Assembly (NCBI GenBank): GCA_905205975.1
Contig: CAJLFQ010000011.1
Coordinates: 1-44,695, forward strand
From: an uncultured Eubacteriales bacterium
Lineage (GTDB): Bacteria > Bacillota > Clostridia > Oscillospirales > QAMX01
Reading direction: 5' to 3'
Length of the DNA: 44,695 bases
Each line of letters starts with the position of its first letter. Position 1 is the first letter of the stretch. Positions 25,443-34,432 of this stretch are shown here, piece by piece. A program made the position numbers and the translations under genes. The notes under the pieces are model-generated. The model saw only the letters and a list, made by a program, of their open reading frames with translations, was not told the DNA's origin and ran no database searches.

Positions 25443-27011
25443 TTACTTCAGCATGCTCTTTTCCCAGCAGTCCGGCGCTTTGAGGCCGAACAGACCGGCG
25501 ATCGTCGGTGCGACGTTGGCCAGGCCGTAATCGCCTTCTGCCAGTTCGACGGTGCGTTCCTTGTCATAAACGATGAACGGAACGCGGTTCAAGGAGTGCG
25601 CTGTGCGCACCTGGAGCTTGCCCTTCTTGTTCTTTTCCAGCATTTCGTCGGCGTTGCCGTGGTCTGCCGTCACAATCAGCGTGACGTTTTCTTCGTCACA
25701 GACGGCTTTCAGCCGGGCAAGCATCAGATCCAGTGCGGACACGGAGACGATGACGGCGTCCATGTTGCCCGTGTGGCCGACCATATCGCCGTTCGGGAAG
25801 TTGCAGCGCAGGAAGCCGTATTTTTTGGAGCGGATGGCTTCAATCAGGTCGTCGGTAATTTCGGCGCATTTCATCCACGGGCGCTGATCAAACGGAACGA
25901 GATCGGACGGAATTTCCTTGAACGTTTCGAGCGCGTCGTCGAATTTGCCGCTCTTGTTGCCGTTCCAGAAGTAGGTCACATGGCCGTATTTCTGCGTTTC
26001 GCTGACTGCATACTGGGAAATCCCGTTTGCAATCAGGAGTTCCGAGAGCGTATGGCGGATTTCCGGCGGGTTGACCAGGAAGAGTTTCGGCAGCTTGAGG
26101 TCGCCGTCATACTGGAGCATCCCGGCATAGACGACCTTCGGGCGGCGTTCGCGGTCAAAGAACTTGAAATCGTCGTCGTCGAACGCCATGCTGATTTCAA
26201 TGGCGCGGTCGCCGCGGAAGTTGAAGAAGATGACGCTGTCGTTGTCTTCGATGGTGCCGACCGGGGCGCCGTTTTCCGCGATGACGAACGGCGGGAGATC
26301 CTGGTCGATGGCGCCGGTTTCCGCACGGAGGGTTTCGACTGCTTCTTTTGCCGTCGCAAACTGGCGGCCTTTGCCCAAGACATGGGTATCCCAGCCGAGT
26401 TTGACCATATTCCAGTTGGCCTGATAACGGTCCATGGTGATGACCATACGGCCGCCGCCGGAGGCGATCTTCGCGTCGAACGACGCGTCAGACAGCTCTG
26501 CCAGCTTCGCTTCCAGCGCATCGACATACGTCAGCGCCGACGTCGCCGGAACGTCGCGGCCGTCCAGCAGGATGTGGACGCGTGCGTGCTTGACGCCGTC
26601 TTTCTTGGCGGCTTCCAGCATGGCGAACAGATGGCTGATGTTGGAGTGGACGTTGCCGTCGGACAGCAGGCCGAGGAAGTGCATGGTTGAGCCGTGCTGC
26701 ACGCAGTTGCCGCTCGCCTGCTTCCAGGCATCCGATTCAAAAATCTTGCCGCTTTCGATGGATTCGTTGACGAGTTTGGCGCCCTGCGAATAAATCTGGC
26801 CGCAGCCCAGTGCGTTGTGGCCGACTTCGCTGTTGCCCATATCGTCATCGGTGGGCAGGCCGACTGCCGTGCCGTGCGCTTTCAGGCGTTCGGTCGGGCA
26901 TTCTGCAAGCAGTTTGTCAAGCGTCGGGGTATGCGCCGCGGAGACGGCGTCGCCGATGCCGGTGGAAGAACATCCGATGCCGTCCATGACGACCAGGAGA
27001 ATGGGTTTCAT
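25443..27011 (-). CDS. gpmI: 2,3-bisphosphoglycerate-independent phosphoglycerate mutase
   Basis: GpmI interconverts 3- and 2-phosphoglycerate in glycolysis using two Mn ions. The 522-aa protein begins VVMDGIGCSS (metal Asp) and has the phosphoserine motif DDDMGNSEVGHNALG (about 55-69). The C-terminal metal site includes HTGNMDAV and VTADHGNADEM. The length is typical. The start at 27011 has a modest AGCTGGA site. It follows the TIM-barrel gene by 44 nt and ends in a GC-rich hairpin. Being downstream of rpoD and dnaG, it may be part of the same long transcript. Confidence 0.96.
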   Translation of the reverse strand: MKPILLVVMDGIGCSSTGIGDAVSAAHTPTLDKLLAECPTERLKAHGTAVGLPTDDDMGNSEVGHNALGCGQIYSQGAKLVNESIESGKIFESDAWKQASGNCVQHGSTMHFLGLLSDGNVHSNISHLFAMLEAAKKDGVKHARVHILLDGRDVPATSALTYVDALEAKLAELSDASFDAKIASGGGRMVITMDRYQANWNMVKLGWDTHVLGKGRQFATAKEAVETLRAETGAIDQDLPPFVIAENGAPVGTIEDNDSVIFFNFRGDRAIEISMAFDDDDFKFFDRERRPKVVYAGMLQYDGDLKLPKLFLVNPPEIRHTLSELLIANGISQYAVSETQKYGHVTYFWNGNKSGKFDDALETFKEIPSDLVPFDQRPWMKCAEITDDLIEAIRSKKYGFLRCNFPNGDMVGHTGNMDAVIVSVSALDLMLARLKAVCDEENVTLIVTADHGNADEMLEKNKKGKLQVRTAHSLNRVPFIVYDKERTVELAEGDYGLANVAPTIAGLFGLKAPDCWEKSMLK

Positions 27012-27055
27012 AGGTGTTCCAGCTTTCTGTTTCAGATTTGATGGGAAGCGCTCTA

Positions 27056-27913
27056 TCAGCCGATAAAGCGTTTCAGGTTGGCGATGCCGATTTCGATGGC
27101 CTGGAGCGTTTTCTCCATGCCTTCAAATTCGACGGTCACATAGCCGTCATAGCCGGCCGCTTTCAGGACTTTGATATCCTGTGCAACCGGAACCATGCCG
27201 TGGCCGATGATTGTGCCGCGGAGATAGTTGCCGCCGCGGGAGGCAAACCAGCCGGCGCCCGGGTTGACTTCCATGCCGGATTTCACGAGGAAGTCTTTTG
27301 CATGGACGTGGAAGGTGAACGGCGCGACTTTGCCGACGGCGATGGCACTGTTGTCGTCGGCGCAGAGGAAGTTGCCCATATCGCAGAGTGCGCCGTAGTT
27401 CGGATTGCCGACTTCGGTCACCAGCGCGACGATGCGGTCAGCGTCCTGCGCAAAGAAGCCGTGGTTTTCGGTGCAGGTGCGGATGCCGCGTTTTTCGGCA
27501 TATTTCGTGACGCGGCGGCAGCCTTCCGCAATGCGCGGCAGCACGGCGCTGAACGTGCGGACGCCTTTGTACCAGCCGGGGAAGCCCCATGCGACGTCGT
27601 GCCGCATGACCGGCGCGCCGAGGATTTCGGCGATATCGACTTCGCGGCAGGCGCGTTCAACGTCATCGCTCAGATCCTCTTCATTGAGGAAGTTGGCGCC
27701 GATGGCGTAGGCGGCAATCGGCAGACCGATTTTTTCGCTGTATGCGCGCAGTTCGCGGGCGCGGTCTTCTTTGGTCATGCCTTCCGGCACGTCGAATCCG
27801 GCGAACTCAAATCCGTCGGCGCCGTGCGCTTTTGCATGATCCATGGCGTCAAAAATGGTGAACTGATCGCTGTAGGCCTGGCTGTAGCTGTAAGAAGTAA
27901 CCGATACTTTCAT
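27056..27913 (-). CDS. Sugar phosphate isomerase/epimerase family protein
   Basis: A 285-aa xylose-isomerase-like TIM barrel. It starts MKVSVTSYSYSQAYS, has GADGFEFAGFDVP, RTCTENHGFF (metal Glu and substrate-side His), YGALCDMGNF (metal Asp), FHVHAKDF (His) and VTVEFEGME (final metal Glu). This is the metal-site layout of sugar isomerases and inosose-type dehydratases; the substrate cannot be assigned. GGAGG lies seven bases before ATG 27913. It lies between rpoD and gpmI in one direction with short gaps, so is probably cotranscribed. Confidence 0.87.
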   Translation of the reverse strand: MKVSVTSYSYSQAYSDQFTIFDAMDHAKAHGADGFEFAGFDVPEGMTKEDRARELRAYSEKIGLPIAAYAIGANFLNEEDLSDDVERACREVDIAEILGAPVMRHDVAWGFPGWYKGVRTFSAVLPRIAEGCRRVTKYAEKRGIRTCTENHGFFAQDADRIVALVTEVGNPNYGALCDMGNFLCADDNSAIAVGKVAPFTFHVHAKDFLVKSGMEVNPGAGWFASRGGNYLRGTIIGHGMVPVAQDIKVLKAAGYDGYVTVEFEGMEKTLQAIEIGIANLKRFIG

Positions 27914-27957
27914 GTTTTTTCCTCCGTTTTTCGGCTGAGCCGGTATATGTATGCTGT

Positions 27958-29073
27958 TTAGTTCAGAAAATCCTTCAGGCGTTTGGAACGGCTGGGGTGG
28001 CGGAGCTTGCGGAGCGCTTTCGCTTCAATCTGGCGGATGCGTTCCCGCGTGACGTTGAACTCCTTGCCGACTTCTTCGAGGGTGCGGGAGCGGCCGTCTT
28101 CCAGGCCGAAGCGCAGCTTCAGAACCATCTCTTCTCTGGGGGTCAGCGTTTTCAGAACGCCCATGAGCTGTTCCTTCAGCAGCAGGAAGCTGGCTGCTTC
28201 CGCCGGTTCCGGCACGTCGTCGTCAGGGATGAAGTCGCCCAGGTGGCTGTCTTCTTCTTCGCCGATCGGGGTTTCCAGCGAGACCGGATCCTGCGCAATT
28301 TTCATGATTTCGCGGACTTTGTCGATGTTCATGTTCATCTCTTCCGCAATTTCTTCCGGCTGCGGGTCATGCCCCAGCTCCTGGAGGAGCTGCCGGGAAA
28401 CGCGGGTCACTTTGTTGATCGTCTCAACCATGTGCACCGGGATGCGGATGGTGCGCGCCTGATCGGCGATGGCACGGGTGATGGCCTGCCGGATCCACCA
28501 GGTCGCGTAGGTGGAGAATTTATAGCCTTTGGTGTGGTCAAATTTTTCCACGGCCTTGATCAGACCGAGATTGCCTTCTTGAATCAGATCCAGGAAATGC
28601 ATATTGCGGCCCATGTAGCGTTTGGCGATGCTGACCACCAGACGCAGGTTGGCTTCGACGAGGCGCTGTTTTGCGGCGACATCGCCGGCCGCCATGCGGT
28701 GCGCCAGCTCGATTTCTTCATCGCTCGACAGAAGGTCGACTTTGCCGATTTCTTTCAGATACATCCGGACATGGTCGTCCACGGCCAGATTTTCCATGAG
28801 AGACGCATCGCTCAGCTCTTCCGGCGGGATTTCTTCCAGATCGTCGAGGTCGATATCGTCATCGGAGATCAGATCGTCATCCGCCTGGTCGACGTAATCG
28901 ACCTGGATTTCGATGCCCATATTTTCCAGGCTGTCGATGAACTTGTCAATCTGTTCGCCGTCCAGGTTCAGGTCTTCGAGCGTCTCGGACACCTCTTTGT
29001 AATCGAGCTTGCCGCGTTTCTTGCCCTGTTCAATGATGTCGCGCAAGACGCCCATCTTGTTTTCGTTTTCCAT
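27958..29073 (-). CDS. rpoD: Primary sigma factor (sigma-A/RpoD)
   Basis: The housekeeping sigma factor, 371 aa, the same size class as the Bacillus protein. The acidic region 1.1/1.2 is followed by VRMYLKEIGKVDLL (region 1.2), DLIQEGNLGLIKAVEKFD and FSTYATWWIRQAITRAIADQ (region 2, -10 recognition and melting), a region 3 segment, and TREEMVL...VTRERIRQIEAKALRKL (region 4, -35 recognition). It explains the TTG-17-TATAAT promoters of this window. The start at 29073 has GGAGG nine bases upstream inside the end of dnaG; the genes are five bases apart. No rpsU precedes, as usual outside proteobacteria. Confidence 0.98.
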   Translation of the reverse strand: MENENKMGVLRDIIEQGKKRGKLDYKEVSETLEDLNLDGEQIDKFIDSLENMGIEIQVDYVDQADDDLISDDDIDLDDLEEIPPEELSDASLMENLAVDDHVRMYLKEIGKVDLLSSDEEIELAHRMAAGDVAAKQRLVEANLRLVVSIAKRYMGRNMHFLDLIQEGNLGLIKAVEKFDHTKGYKFSTYATWWIRQAITRAIADQARTIRIPVHMVETINKVTRVSRQLLQELGHDPQPEEIAEEMNMNIDKVREIMKIAQDPVSLETPIGEEEDSHLGDFIPDDDVPEPAEAASFLLLKEQLMGVLKTLTPREEMVLKLRFGLEDGRSRTLEEVGKEFNVTRERIRQIEAKALRKLRHPSRSKRLKDFLN

Positions 29074-29078
29074 TCTAT

Positions 29079-30842
29079 TTATCCTCCATCCCGCTGTTTG
29101 CTCTTCATCTTTACCATGCGTTCCAGCATGTCCTGTCCGTCTCCGCCGCCCGATTCCAGCAGGCGGCGCCGCGTCAATACGGCGCAGAGATCGTCCAGTT
29201 CCCGTTCCGGGTTCATATGCGGCCGGTCAGCGGCCAAAATCCGGCTCAGAAGCCGCACCATGCCGTCTGCCAGGACGCCGTTCAGCTGTCCGACGGAAAA
29301 AGACTCTTCCGACCGGATCGCTCCGACAAGCGCCTCAAAAATACCGGCCAGCTCCGCCGACGTAAAATCCGACGGCTGAATGCAGGCCGCCGCTTTTTCC
29401 GCCAGCGCCGGTTTTTCCGCCACAAGGGCGATCAGATCTTCTTCCGCCCGGGCCGCCGCCGGGTTCTCATAGCGGACGCCCGTCTCCCGCGGGGGCTGCA
29501 GCTGGCGTTCAATGCCGACGTCTTCGGCGTGTTGTTTTTTCTGTTCCGCGCGGACGCGTTTTTTCCGCACGGATGCGACTTCGGCAAGCACCGCATCGCG
29601 GCTGACCCCAGCCGCCTCCGCGACGCGCCCGGCGTAGACCTCGACTTCGATCTTTGAGCCGAGCTCCGAGAGCAGCATGGCCGCTTTTCGGATGTATTCA
29701 ATGCGGTCTTCATCGTTTTTCAGGTCGGCGCCGGCTTTCAATGCAGCCAGCCGGTAGTCCATCTGTTCCTCGCTGCGCTCCAAAACGCGTGCAAACGCCT
29801 CCGCCCCGTTGGTGCGGATGAATTCATCCGGGTCTTTTCCGCCGGGCACACGCAGAATCCGGACCGTTTTGTCCGTGACCTGCGAAAGGACTTTCACCGC
29901 CCGCTCAGTCGCCGCGGTTCCGGCGGCGTCGGTGTCATAGGCGATGATGATCTGATCGGCCGCCTTGGCCAGCATCCGCGCCTGATCCTCCGTCAGCGCC
30001 GTGCCGAGCGACGCGACGGCGAATCCGAATCCGGCCTGGTGCAGCGACACGACGTCCATATAGCCTTCGACGAGCAGGATTTTGTCTGACCCGGACTTTT
30101 TGGCCATTTGATAGGCATACAGGTTATTTTTTTTGGAGAAAACCGGCGTGTTGCCGGTATTCAGGTATTTCTGCCCCTTGACGTCGGCGGTCAGCACGCG
30201 TCCGCCGAAGCCGACGACGTTGCCGCGGATGTCGATGATCGGAAACATCAGCCTGTGCCGGAAGGTATCGTAAACCGAATTCTCCTTCTTTTTGGCCAGC
30301 CCCGCCTCGACCAGCTCATGGTCGGCGAACCCTTTTCCTTTCAGATAGCTGGTGAGCGCGTTCCACGAATCCGGCGCATAGCCGATGCCGAATTTCCGGA
30401 CGGTCGCCGCCGTCAGCGCGCGTTTACGCACATAGGCGATCGCTTCACCGGCGGAACGGGATGCCAGCTGATCGAAAAAGAACCGCGCGGCCAGCCGGTT
30501 GGCTTCCAGCAGCCGTTTGCGGACATCCGCCAGGCGGTCATTTTCGCCCTGCGGGAGCTCCATATTGTACATATCGGCGAGGAATGCGACCGCCTCCGGA
30601 AAGTCGAGGCGTTCGATGTCCATGATAAACTGGATGACCCCGCCGCCCTTGCCGCAGCCAAAGCAGTAATACAGCCCTTTTTCCGGGTTGACCGTGAACG
30701 ACGCGGTCTTTTCACCGTGAAACGGGCAGAGCCCCCAAAGGCGTCCGCCGCGGTTGGTCAGCTGGGTATACCGGGAGACGACCTGCGCCAGATCAGCGCG
30801 CGCCGTCAGCTCGTCTAAAAATTCCGGCGGAAAATGCGCCAA
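29079..30842 (-). CDS. dnaG: DNA primase
   Basis: DnaG makes RNA primers for the replication fork. The 587-aa protein has the zinc site C39, H42, C60, C63 (CPFH and CFGC), then the RNA polymerase core with the TOPRIM metal motifs LLVEGYMDVV (about 254-263) and AYDTDAAGT, and a C-terminal DnaB-binding region of about 150 aa. The start is TTG at 30842, nine bases after GGAGG; a reading seven codons longer includes the ribosome site itself. The C-terminal linker is rich in Arg, Lys and Gln. It lies directly upstream of rpoD as in the classic macromolecular synthesis operon. Confidence 0.96.
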   Translation of the reverse strand: MAHFPPEFLDELTARADLAQVVSRYTQLTNRGGRLWGLCPFHGEKTASFTVNPEKGLYYCFGCGKGGGVIQFIMDIERLDFPEAVAFLADMYNMELPQGENDRLADVRKRLLEANRLAARFFFDQLASRSAGEAIAYVRKRALTAATVRKFGIGYAPDSWNALTSYLKGKGFADHELVEAGLAKKKENSVYDTFRHRLMFPIIDIRGNVVGFGGRVLTADVKGQKYLNTGNTPVFSKKNNLYAYQMAKKSGSDKILLVEGYMDVVSLHQAGFGFAVASLGTALTEDQARMLAKAADQIIIAYDTDAAGTAATERAVKVLSQVTDKTVRILRVPGGKDPDEFIRTNGAEAFARVLERSEEQMDYRLAALKAGADLKNDEDRIEYIRKAAMLLSELGSKIEVEVYAGRVAEAAGVSRDAVLAEVASVRKKRVRAEQKKQHAEDVGIERQLQPPRETGVRYENPAAARAEEDLIALVAEKPALAEKAAACIQPSDFTSAELAGIFEALVGAIRSEESFSVGQLNGVLADGMVRLLSRILAADRPHMNPERELDDLCAVLTRRRLLESGGGDGQDMLERMVKMKSKQRDGG

Positions 30843-30950
30843 GGCCGTCTGCCTCCTTTTCAAATTCGCCGTTTCGTTTGTCTGCCGTCTGTTGTCTGCC
30901 GCATCGAACGCCGGTCATGGAACGGCGTGCATCCAAGCTGGGAAGCCGGC

Positions 30951-31682
30951 TCAGATCACGGCCTCCATGCCGTCGGATGCAATGACGACCGGCATGTCCA
31001 GCGTTTTGGCAAGCGCCTGAATGGGCGCGACGCCGCTGCGCCCGTACTGGATGCCGTAGTGGTTGAAGAAAATTTTCTTTGCGCCGCAGCCTTTGAAAAA
31101 CGGCTCGTACAAGCCGGCATCAAAGTGCGCCGTTTCGCAGACGATGAGATCCGGGTACGCCTCCAGAAGCGGCGTCGGGAAATCGACGTCCGGGCGGCGC
31201 AGGTCGCCGGTGAAGAGCATTTTCTTGCCCGTCGCCAGCTCTTCCAGCAGGAAGGCATAGGAAACGTCGCAGTGCTGCGTCCGGCAGGCCGTGACGCGCA
31301 GGATGCCGTCGTCAAAGGTGACGCCCGGCTGAATGATCCGGAAGTCCATCGGGCGAAGCGGATAGCCCAGCGCCGAGAACCAGCCGTTCAATGCCTGAAT
31401 TCCCCGTTCATCCGGGAAGAGAATAGCGGCGTCGACCGTTTTGAAAAACCATCCGGCCAAGTCGACAAATTGCAGCAGCCCGTCGATGTGGTCGCCGTGC
31501 AGATGGGTGAGAAAGACGCCCTTGACAGAGTCCGGGGCGATCCCGCGGGAAACCAGCTCATCCATCGCCATCATGCCCATATCGACAAAATAGCGGTGTT
31601 CCCCGCATTCGACCATTGCGCAGGAACAGTGGCGGTTCGGTTCCGGGACACCGTGGCTGGTGCCAAAAAAGACGAGACGCAT
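30951..31682 (-). CDS. Metallo-beta-lactamase-fold hydrolase (RNase Z/PhnP-like)
   Basis: A 243-aa MBL-fold protein. The start MRLVFFGTSHGVPEPNRHCS is typical of the RNase Z and PhnP-like branch, and THLHGDHIDG (about 59-68) is the metal motif; LLFTGDL-type (MLFTGDL) and the C-terminal KIFFNHYG supply the further metal residues. It probably cleaves a cyclic or linear phosphodiester; a tRNA 3'-processing role is less likely because the family's flexible arm is not obvious. AAAGGAG precedes ATG 31682 by ten bases. It sits between dgt and dnaG, close enough to be cotranscribed. Confidence 0.86.
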   Translation of the reverse strand: MRLVFFGTSHGVPEPNRHCSCAMVECGEHRYFVDMGMMAMDELVSRGIAPDSVKGVFLTHLHGDHIDGLLQFVDLAGWFFKTVDAAILFPDERGIQALNGWFSALGYPLRPMDFRIIQPGVTFDDGILRVTACRTQHCDVSYAFLLEELATGKKMLFTGDLRRPDVDFPTPLLEAYPDLIVCETAHFDAGLYEPFFKGCGAKKIFFNHYGIQYGRSGVAPIQALAKTLDMPVVIASDGMEAVI

Positions 31683-31743
31683 GAAATTCAGGCTCCTTTT
31701 GGTTGATTTGCAGCTTAATTTTTGATATATTCACATGGCGGCA

Positions 31744-32829
31744 TCAGAAGATGTGCCAGTTTTTGGGGATATAGAGGTCTTTGAAAATCTCAACGGCATA
31801 GCGGTCCGTCATGCTGGACAGATAGTCGCACAAAACGCGCGGAATGCTTTCCGTCGCGAGCATCGCCAGATACATCGGCGGAAGCTCTTCCAGCCGACGT
31901 TCAAAATAGCGGTACAGCTCTTCGAGAATCAGGCGGGCTTTGGATTCTTCGCTTTTGGCCGTCGGATTTTTGTAGACGTGTTCAAACATGAATTCGCGCA
32001 GGCCGTCTGTCGCGGCGCCGACGCCGGGCGACATGGCAATCACAAATCCGTGTGCGGTCTGGCCGCTGTTTCGGATAGCGTCCACAACCATGGAATTGAT
32101 CCGGTCATGTGTCGTCCGGCCAAGGACGTCGCCGAACGCATCCGGAATATCGCTCTCATGCAGGACGCCGGCGCGCACAGCGTCATCGATGTCGTGGTTG
32201 ATGTAGGCAATGCGGTCGGACAGGGCGACAATGCGCCCTTCAAACGTATCGGCCCGTTTGGCACCCGTGTGGCAGAGGATGCCGTCGCGAACCTCCTGCG
32301 TCAGATTCAGGCCGCGGCCGTTGTTTTCCAGCACATCGACGACGCGCAGGCTGTTTTCGTTGTGCCGGAACGAAATGCCGGCGATCTCCGCCAGCGCGCG
32401 TTCGCCGGCATGGCCGAACGGCGTGTGGCCGAGGTCATGCCCCAGCGCGATCGCCTCCGTCAAATCTTCATTTAAGCAGAGGGCGCGCGCAATCGTCTGA
32501 GCGATCTGCGAAACTTCCAGCGTATGTGTCAGGCGTGTGCGGTAATGGTCACCGTCCGGCGAAAGAAAGACCTGTGTTTTATGTTTCAGGCGGCGGAACG
32601 ACTTCGCATGGAGCACCCGGTCACGGTCGCGCTGGAAGCAGGTGCGGACCGGGCATTCCGCCTCCGGCCGGCATCGCCCCTGCGACTGATCGGCAAACAC
32701 GGCAAAAGCGCACAGAGACTCATGTTCTCTGCGCTCGTTTTGCAGGCGAATCCGATGCGCCTCAGCGTATTCAGCATCCAACCGCGCCACCGCCCATTCG
32801 TTTTTTTCTCTCTTATTCTTAATCCGCAT
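31744..32829 (-). CDS. dgt: Deoxyguanosinetriphosphate triphosphohydrolase-like protein
   Basis: An HD-domain dNTPase that removes triphosphate from dGTP and related nucleotides, affecting dNTP pools. Motifs: FQRDRDRVLHAKSFRRLKHKTQVF, YRTRLTHTLEVSQIA (first His), GHDLGHTPFGHAGE (HD pair and active-site His), and ALSDRIAYINHDIDDA (final Asp). The length from ATG 32829 is 361 aa. The start is uncertain: no good ribosome site lies ahead of it, and any earlier start falls within the hprK terminator; GTG at 32790 or TTG at 32781 would also give a normal N terminus. It lies upstream of the dnaG-rpoD block, a common Clostridia order. Confidence 0.9.
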   Translation of the reverse strand: MRIKNKREKNEWAVARLDAEYAEAHRIRLQNERREHESLCAFAVFADQSQGRCRPEAECPVRTCFQRDRDRVLHAKSFRRLKHKTQVFLSPDGDHYRTRLTHTLEVSQIAQTIARALCLNEDLTEAIALGHDLGHTPFGHAGERALAEIAGISFRHNENSLRVVDVLENNGRGLNLTQEVRDGILCHTGAKRADTFEGRIVALSDRIAYINHDIDDAVRAGVLHESDIPDAFGDVLGRTTHDRINSMVVDAIRNSGQTAHGFVIAMSPGVGAATDGLREFMFEHVYKNPTAKSEESKARLILEELYRYFERRLEELPPMYLAMLATESIPRVLCDYLSSMTDRYAVEIFKDLYIPKNWHIF

Positions 32830-32836
32830 GCCGCAG

Positions 32837-32865
32837 AAAAACGCCTCTTTTTCAGAGGCGTTTTT
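32837..32865 (-). terminator. Terminator after hprK
   Basis: AAAAACGCCTC (32837-32847) and its complement (32855-32865) form an 11-bp stem with a 7-nt loop, flanked by A- and T-tracts on both strands. It separates hprK from dgt. Confidence 0.88.
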
Positions 32866-32894
32866 CAGAAACATTGTAGAATACGGTCGATTTT

Positions 32895-32912
32895 CAGCTT
32901 TACTAAAAGCTG
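32895..32912 (+). other. Small hairpin downstream of hprK
   Basis: CAGCTTT-ACTA-AAAGCTG is followed on the plus strand by TTTTTG, so it looks like an intrinsic terminator for plus-strand transcripts, yet no plus-strand gene lies upstream. It may stop antisense transcription into hprK. Confidence 0.4.
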
Positions 32913-32931
32913 TTTTTGTCTATTTTGACTG

Positions 32932-33867
32932 TTATTGCAGCCCCATCGCCGCGTTCAGGCGTTCCGTCAGCTCATGTGCGGCGTTGTAGCCCATGCGTTT
33001 GTTGCGGTCGTTCATGGCGGCGACTTCGATGATAATCGCCAGGTTGCGCCCCGGGCGGACCGGGACGGTCAGCGAGGGGACGTCGATGCCCAGGATGTTG
33101 GTATACTCGGTGTCTTCGCCGAAGCGGTCGTAGATTTTGCCCTCTTTCCACGCTTCCAAGTGGATAACGAGGTCGATTTTTTCCGTCATTTTTACGGCGG
33201 CCATACCGAACAGGCGCTTGACGTCGATGATGCCGATGCCGCGCAGCTCGACGAAGTGGCGGATGATTTCCGGCGCACTGCCGACGAGCGTTTTGCCGGA
33301 AACGCGCTTGATTTCCACCGCGTCGTCCGCAATCAGGCGGTGGCCGCGTTTGATGAGCTCGATGGCCGTTTCGCTTTTGCCGACGCCGCTGTCGCCCAGA
33401 AGCAGGATGCCTTCGCCGTAGACCTCGATCAGCACGCCGTGGCGCGTGATGCGCGGCGCCAGATGCAGCTTCAAGGCGGCAATCAGCGCGCTCAGCGTCG
33501 TCGATGAATCCTCTTTGGTGCGCAGGATGGTTACGCCGTACTGTTTGGCCAGCTCCAGGCATTCAGGATACGGTTCGATGTTGCGCGTGATGATCAGCGC
33601 GGGAATGTTCATTTTAAACAGCTTTTCAAACGAAGAGCGGCGGCGTTCCGGCGTAAACCGTTCCAAAAACGTCGTTTCGACTTTTCCGATCATCTGGAGG
33701 CGTTCGTTGTCGAAGAAATCATAAAAACCAGCCAGCTGGAGCCCGCAGCGGTTCACGTCGTCCGAATAGACCAGAATGTCGCGGTACCCCTCCGGCGCGG
33801 TTTCTACGGTAAACGGAATTTCATCAATCAGCTCGCCAAGCGCGACGCTGTAACGGATCTGATCCAT
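32932..33867 (-). CDS. hprK: HPr(Ser) kinase/phosphorylase
   Basis: HprK/P phosphorylates and dephosphorylates Ser46 of HPr and so sets carbon catabolite control. The 311-aa protein has an N-terminal domain of about 130 aa, the P-loop GDSGVGKSE (158-166), DDAVEIKRV, and the HprK signature VELRGIGIIDVKRLFG with the general-base acid; the C-terminal helix ends near LTERLNAAMG. The start at 33867 is chosen for GGAGG 11 bases upstream; an earlier in-frame ATG at 33891 has none. It is monocistronic with its own promoter and terminator. It fits a saccharolytic lifestyle regulated through CcpA. Confidence 0.97.
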   Translation of the reverse strand: MDQIRYSVALGELIDEIPFTVETAPEGYRDILVYSDDVNRCGLQLAGFYDFFDNERLQMIGKVETTFLERFTPERRRSSFEKLFKMNIPALIITRNIEPYPECLELAKQYGVTILRTKEDSSTTLSALIAALKLHLAPRITRHGVLIEVYGEGILLLGDSGVGKSETAIELIKRGHRLIADDAVEIKRVSGKTLVGSAPEIIRHFVELRGIGIIDVKRLFGMAAVKMTEKIDLVIHLEAWKEGKIYDRFGEDTEYTNILGIDVPSLTVPVRPGRNLAIIIEVAAMNDRNKRMGYNAAHELTERLNAAMGLQ

Positions 33868-33926
33868 GGCTGCGCGTTCCTCCTTTGACATATGCCGTCC
33901 GGCGGCGTCGTGAAATATACAAACTT

Positions 33927-33955
33927 ATTATACCATATCGGTGCGCTAGATTCAA
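33927..33955 (-). promoter_or_regulatory. hprK promoter
   Basis: Minus strand: TTGAAT (33955-33950), 17-bp spacer, TATAAT (33932-33927) with TGG ahead (extended -10). Leader about 50 nt to ATG 33867. Confidence 0.82.
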
Positions 33956-34030
33956 GAACCGATTCACGCGCAGCCGCCGGAGCATTACCGGCGGGCGCCC
34001 TGCAACGAAACCGTCGGAGCATCCCCAAGC

Positions 34031-34204
34031 TTCCACCTCATCCGGCCATTCCTTCGGAATGACCACCGACTGGCTCTTGTCAGACCCGCTCTTCCGCCTA
34101 CCGGCGGAGTGGGTTCATCTGGCGATTGCCAACGCCTTCCCCTGCGAGGGGAAGGTGGCGAAAACAATTTCCAGCGGAAATTGCTTTCGCCGGATGAGGT
34201 GGAA
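34031..34204. mobile_element. MITE-like element with 16-bp perfect inverted ends
   Basis: TTCCACCTCATCCGGC (34031-34046) is exactly inverted as GCCGGATGAGGTGGAA (34189-34204). Inside are further hairpins: GCCATTCC-TTC-GGAATG near 34045, CCGCC-TA-CCGGCGG near 34095, CCTTCCCC-TGCGA-GGGGAAGG near 34135, and CAATTTCC-AGC-GGAAATTG near 34165. It encodes no convincing protein. The structure suggests a non-autonomous element or a structured intergenic repeat of the kind common in gut Clostridia. No clear target duplication was identified at its borders. This sits in the long gap between hprK and the ABC transporter (33956-34657), which otherwise has only the promoter and leader listed here. Confidence 0.65.
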
Positions 34205-34237
34205 CTTTCCCCATGCACCGGGGCACCGGCGGAACGG
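34190..34237. repeat. 48-bp dispersed repeat, copy A
   Basis: Spans the right end of the MITE-like element and continues past it. It matches 36668-36715 at 39 of 48 positions, and most differences are transitions, pointing to old divergence of a shared element. Confidence 0.7.
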
Positions 34238-34403
34238 AACGCCCCTGCGCAGAATGCGGCATCCATGCGCGTCATTTGAATCGTCATCTTTCTTCACAAG
34301 TCTCTTTTTTCGCCCGGGCGGCAGGTTCATATTTTGAAAAGCCGCTGCATTTGGATGTAGCACAGAAAAAGCACCAATTTTGTCCGTTTTTGTAATTTTG
34401 TGT

Positions 34404-34432
34404 TTGAAATCGGAACGTTGATATGGTATATT
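34404..34432 (+). promoter_or_regulatory. Promoter of the ABC transporter gene
   Basis: TTGAAA (34404-34409), 17-bp spacer, TATATT (34427-34432) preceded by TGG. Predicted start near 34439, giving a leader of about 220 nt. Confidence 0.75.

Noticed and set aside
33985..34287. Minus-strand open frame of about 100 codons in the hprK-ABC gap
   Set aside because: It runs through the inverted-repeat element, has no ribosome site and resembles no protein.
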